The position numbers and the translations under genes are program-made. Of a stretch of DNA of 9,210 bases, positions 6,457-9,210 are shown in pieces. The DNA comes from Candidatus Zhuqueibacterota bacterium. Lineage in GTDB: Bacteria; Zhuqueibacterota; Zhuqueibacteria; Thermofontimicrobiales; Thiofontviventaceae. Under the pieces are notes generated by a model that saw only the letters and a program-made list of their open reading frames with translations, made no database searches and was not told where the DNA came from. Location: the NCBI GenBank assembly GCA_014729735.1, contig WJJN01000255.1, positions 1 to 9,210 of the forward strand. The letters are read 5' to 3'. Position 1 is the first letter of the stretch, and every line of letters starts with the position of its first letter.

Positions 6457-7617
6457 TTAGACTTTAATCCAGGCAGAACCTTTTTTTGCTGATTCCGCCG
6501 CTCTTGTAACGAATTGTACTCCCCTCAATCCATCGTAAACTGTCGAAAAGTCATATTCGTCGATTTTCATCGGATTGCCGCCGAGATGACTGCGGATAGC
6601 TTTGACAATGCCCACATAAATATTCGCGAACGCTTCTAGATAACCTTCCGGATGACCGGTGGGTATCCGGGTGGCATGTGCAGCATCTTCTGATAAATAG
6701 CCGCTTGCACGGGTCAATATTTCCCTTGGCTTGCCATAACGATACAGCGGTAAATAATTCGGATTTTCCTGTTCCCAGATAATCGCGCCTTTGGATGCAT
6801 AAATTTTAATACGTAAATTATTTTCTTCCCCGGTAGCAATTTGGCTGACCGTGATCAGACCTTTACCGCCGCCTTTTAATCGAATTAAAACGTTGGCATC
6901 CTCTTCCAACTCACGATCCGGCAGAAATGTCGAAAAATCCGCACATAGCTCGCTGATGTCCTCTCCGGTAATATATTGCAGCAAATTCTCTGCATGTGTG
7001 CCGCAATCACCCATTGTTCCAACGAGTCCCGATTGCTGCGGATCCACACGCCAGAGCGCCTGTTTCTGTCCCTCTTTTTCATGCGGATATGCCAGAAAAT
7101 CCTGGAGATACTGAACGATCACCTTCCGGATCTCACCCATTTCTCCGCTTCGGAACAGTTTTCGGGCATGGCGCACCATCGGATGTCCGGTATAATTATG
7201 CGTCAGAGCGAAGACAAGTCCTGTCTCCTCAACTAATCGCACAAGATCCTCTGCTTCTTCAACAGTGCATGTCATTGGTTTATCGCAAACAACGTGAATG
7301 CCGGCTTCCAGAAATGCCTTACAAATGGCATGATGCGATGCATTCGGCGTGACGACAGAGACAAAATCTATCCGTTCATTCTCCGGCAATTGCACTTCTT
7401 TTTCTGCCATTTCCTGATATGTTCTGTAACAGCGATTCGGATCGATGTAGAGTTCTTTCCCGGTAATTTCCGTATTTTCGAAATCCCGTGAAAAACATCC
7501 GGCAACAAAATCGATTTGCTGATCCAGCGCCGCCGCCATTCTGTGAACGCCGCCGATGAAAGCGCCCTGTCCGCCGCCGACCATTCCCATGCGAAGTTTA
7601 CGGTTCCATGATTCCAT
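6457..7617 (-). CDS. Gfo/Idh/MocA-family NAD(P)-dependent oxidoreductase
   Basis: Predicted cytoplasmic dehydrogenase that oxidises or reduces a hydroxyl on a sugar, inositol or glycoside. The 386-residue protein has an N-terminal Rossmann fold with the dinucleotide-binding loop GMVGGGQGAF (11-20) and the family motif CDKPMT (111-116; K113 is the usual catalytic lysine). The C-terminal alpha/beta substrate domain includes GDCGTHAENLL (203-213), whose H208 fits the catalytic histidine position. Late in the protein, RIPTGHPEGYLEAFANIY (317-334) resembles a widespread subgroup often encoded beside TIM-barrel isomerases. No signal peptide is visible. GGGAG lies 7 nt before the ATG, and the gene starts 21 nt after the preceding isomerase-family gene, so they are probably co-transcribed. 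Substrate and cofactor preference are not determinable; levoglucosan-, inositol- and glucoside-3-dehydrogenases are all in the superfamily. Confidence 0.88.
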   Translation of the reverse strand: MESWNRKLRMGMVGGGQGAFIGGVHRMAAALDQQIDFVAGCFSRDFENTEITGKELYIDPNRCYRTYQEMAEKEVQLPENERIDFVSVVTPNASHHAICKAFLEAGIHVVCDKPMTCTVEEAEDLVRLVEETGLVFALTHNYTGHPMVRHARKLFRSGEMGEIRKVIVQYLQDFLAYPHEKEGQKQALWRVDPQQSGLVGTMGDCGTHAENLLQYITGEDISELCADFSTFLPDRELEEDANVLIRLKGGGKGLITVSQIATGEENNLRIKIYASKGAIIWEQENPNYLPLYRYGKPREILTRASGYLSEDAAHATRIPTGHPEGYLEAFANIYVGIVKAIRSHLGGNPMKIDEYDFSTVYDGLRGVQFVTRAAESAKKGSAWIKV

Positions 7618-7638
7618 AAAATAACTCCCTTTAGCTTT

Positions 7639-8688
7639 TTATTGAAGACCCAAAACTTTCTTGTTCATCTCTACATCCGTCTCTCCCCCTGCAAAATCGT
7701 CGAACGCGACTTCTGTTGTTTCAATGATGTGCTCGTTTATAAAAGGTGCAGCTTCTCTTGCTCCCTGTTCCGGGCTTTTGATGCAGCATTCCCATTCCAG
7801 CACAGCCCATCCATCATATCCGGCTTCCGTTAGCAAAGAGAAAACTCGTTTAAAATCCACTTGCCCATCACCCAACGAACGAAAACGTCCGGCACGATTT
7901 ATCCAGGATTGATAACCGCCGTATACGCCAACTCTACCTGTTGAATTGAATTCAGCATCCTTCACATGAAATGATTTGATTCTTTCTCCGTAAAGTTGAA
8001 TGAATTGCAGATAATCAAGTTGTTGTAGAACAAAATGACTGGGATCATAAGTAAGACAGGCTGCCGGATGATTGTCTGTAGCATCTAAAAACATCTCAAA
8101 AGTGGCGCCATCGAATAAATCGGAACCGGGATGAAGTTCGTAAGAAATGGAAATTCCATTTTCCTGTGCTAAATCGAGAACCGGTTTCCAGCGTTTCGCC
8201 ATCTCTTCAAAAGCCATTTCAATTAATCCCTCGGGACGTTGAGGCCATGGATATACCATGTGCCAGGCTAATCCGCCTGAAAGAACAGGAACGCTTGTCA
8301 ATTCCATTTTTGCAGAAGCATTTATCGCCATTTTTATTTGATCTTCCGCCCATTGAGTGCGCTCACTGTCGCTTTGTCCTTTAGGGTGAAATCCCTGAAA
8401 AGCAACTGAGTACGCCGGATGAACAACTAACATCTGTCCTTGTAAATGAGCAGATAGTTCTGCAATCTCCAATCCTGATTCCTTCAGCTTTCCAAGAATG
8501 TCATCACAATATCCTTTTGATTCTGATGCTTGTTTCAAATCAAAGACACGATCATCCCATGTTGGTATTTGAACGCCTTTAAATCCCAGATCAGCCGACC
8601 ATTTTCCTATATTTTCGAGATTATTGTATGGTTCCTCGTCACGTAAAAATTGAGCCAGAAAAATGCCCGGTCCTTTTATTTTTTTCAT
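7639..8688 (-). CDS. Sugar phosphate isomerase/epimerase-family TIM-barrel protein
   Basis: Predicted metal-dependent sugar isomerase, epimerase or lyase of the xylose-isomerase-like (AP endonuclease 2) TIM-barrel superfamily. The 349 residues are longer than the usual 260-300. Likely metal ligands are E184 (YELHPGSD), D215 and H218 (YDPSHF), H241 (FHVKDAEF) and E298 (VLEWECC). Other marked segments are KGPGIFLAQF (5-14), GVQIPTWDDR (38-47), HLQGQ (81-85), YPWPQRPEG (146-154), GVYGGYQSW (254-262) and GRFRSLGDGQVDF (267-279). They match a conserved subfamily I recognise as commonly paired with Gfo/Idh/MocA dehydrogenases, but whose reaction I cannot name. The start is fixed by GGAGG 7 nt before the ATG. 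No signal peptide is visible. Confidence 0.87.
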   Translation of the reverse strand: MKKIKGPGIFLAQFLRDEEPYNNLENIGKWSADLGFKGVQIPTWDDRVFDLKQASESKGYCDDILGKLKESGLEIAELSAHLQGQMLVVHPAYSVAFQGFHPKGQSDSERTQWAEDQIKMAINASAKMELTSVPVLSGGLAWHMVYPWPQRPEGLIEMAFEEMAKRWKPVLDLAQENGISISYELHPGSDLFDGATFEMFLDATDNHPAACLTYDPSHFVLQQLDYLQFIQLYGERIKSFHVKDAEFNSTGRVGVYGGYQSWINRAGRFRSLGDGQVDFKRVFSLLTEAGYDGWAVLEWECCIKSPEQGAREAAPFINEHIIETTEVAFDDFAGGETDVEMNKKVLGLQ

Positions 8689-8695
8689 ATTGAAT

Positions 8696-8700
8696 CCTCC
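8696..8700 (-). promoter_or_regulatory. Strong ribosome binding site of the TIM-barrel gene
   Basis: GGAGG, preceded by further G residues, lies 7 nt before the ATG at 8688-8686. It is one of the strongest Shine-Dalgarno sequences in the window and fixes the start. Confidence 0.8.
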
Positions 8701-8790
8701 CCAGAGATATTTTAATTTTTATAAATGATGCAAAATTCGCGTTTGCCCGTCCGGCATTCCACAAACCAATCCCATTTTGGATCGACACCA

Positions 8791-9210
8791 TCAGGCTTCA
8801 CGAATACACTCGCGGATCAATCGAGACATCGCCGGACCGTCGGTACCTTTTGCTCGCAATTCTTTGGCTCCTTTTTCATTCATTAACTTAACCACCTTTT
8901 GAGCCAGTCTCAAATTTTCAACAGACAATTTCATAAAATCAATCGGATCATCGCGGTACGGGAACAAATCGAGACCAAACCAGCCGTCGTAATTCATTTG
9001 ATCCAGCATATAGACAATACTAACCAATCGAATAAAATTTGCCGATCCGGGCGGAATATCCGCATCTGCCTGTTGATCATTATCATCGAAATGTGTGTGG
9101 AATAATTTCTTATAACGCAGTACCAGCGCGATCTGATCTTCCACATTCTCACGGGCGATCAAACTGTGACCGATATCGATGTTGATCCCGAAATTCGGAT
9201 CATCAACTTC
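8791..9210 (-). CDS. Xylose-isomerase-like TIM-barrel protein (partial, cut by right edge)
   Basis: The C-terminal 139 residues of a second TIM-barrel sugar isomerase/epimerase; the frame is open through the right edge, so the N-terminal half is missing. Visible motifs, numbered from the first visible residue, are GINIDIGHS (8-16; D12 and H15 are likely metal ligands), KLFHTHFDDND (35-45; H40 a likely ligand), and YDGWFGLDLFPYR (74-86; D81 in the position of the last metal ligand). These look more like the L-rhamnose/xylose-isomerase-like branch than the neighbouring 349-residue protein, so this is a related but distinct enzyme, not a duplicate. It ends in TGA and is followed by a 102-nt gap. 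A TTG at 9162 is internal, not the start. Confidence 0.85.
   Translation of the reverse strand, partial: EVDDPNFGINIDIGHSLIARENVEDQIALVLRYKKLFHTHFDDNDQQADADIPPGSANFIRLVSIVYMLDQMNYDGWFGLDLFPYRDDPIDFMKLSVENLRLAQKVVKLMNEKGAKELRAKGTDGPAMSRLIRECIREA

Noticed and set aside
8730..8746. GCAAA/TTTGC inverted repeat in the gap after the partial gene as a terminator
   Set aside because: The stem is 5 bp with a 7-nt loop and no U-run follows on the minus strand.

Overview
The window is bacterial, with tightly packed genes that are all on the minus strand, an A+T-leaning base composition (G+C in the 40s percent by eye) and clear purine-rich ribosome binding sites. Read in the direction of transcription (right to left), it holds two blocks. 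The protein sequences and the gene set suggest a member of the Fibrobacterota-Chlorobiota-Bacteroidota (FCB) group or a related candidate phylum. That is an impression, not something the sequence proves.

The right-hand block (about 6457 to the right edge) is a carbohydrate-metabolism cassette. It has the C-terminal part of a xylose-isomerase-like TIM-barrel protein that runs off the right edge, a full-length TIM-barrel sugar isomerase/epimerase-family protein, and a Gfo/Idh/MocA-family NAD(P)-dependent oxidoreductase. These are likely co-transcribed. They resemble sets that oxidise a sugar or glycoside hydroxyl to a keto group and then rearrange or eliminate the product. The substrate cannot be read from the sequence.

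A 371-base non-coding stretch (6086-6456) separates the blocks. It holds a 17-bp imperfect inverted repeat, a near-consensus sigma-70-type promoter (TTGACA, 17 nt, TATATT) facing the left-hand genes, and a leader of about 215 nt. Within the leader is a candidate 41-codon small ORF with its own ribosome binding site, whose stop overlaps the nuoA start as ATGA.

The left-hand block (1-6085) is the first part of a respiratory complex I (NADH:quinone oxidoreductase) operon in canonical order: nuoA, nuoB, nuoC, nuoD, nuoE, nuoF, nuoG, then what looks like the first 18 codons of nuoH cut by the left edge. NuoE, NuoF and NuoG form the NADH-oxidising module. NuoB, NuoC and NuoD form the connecting module that carries electrons to quinone. 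NuoA and the start of NuoH belong to the membrane arm. Every iron-sulfur ligand expected in NuoB, NuoE, NuoF and NuoG is present, including the extra N7 cluster motif of NuoG, although NuoG is unusually short (483 residues).

The protein-coding content is mostly ordinary. I see no CRISPR array, mobile element, tRNA or rRNA. The points worth a second look are the leader and small ORF ahead of nuoA, the inverted repeat beside the promoter, the compact NuoG, and the uncharacterised sugar cassette.
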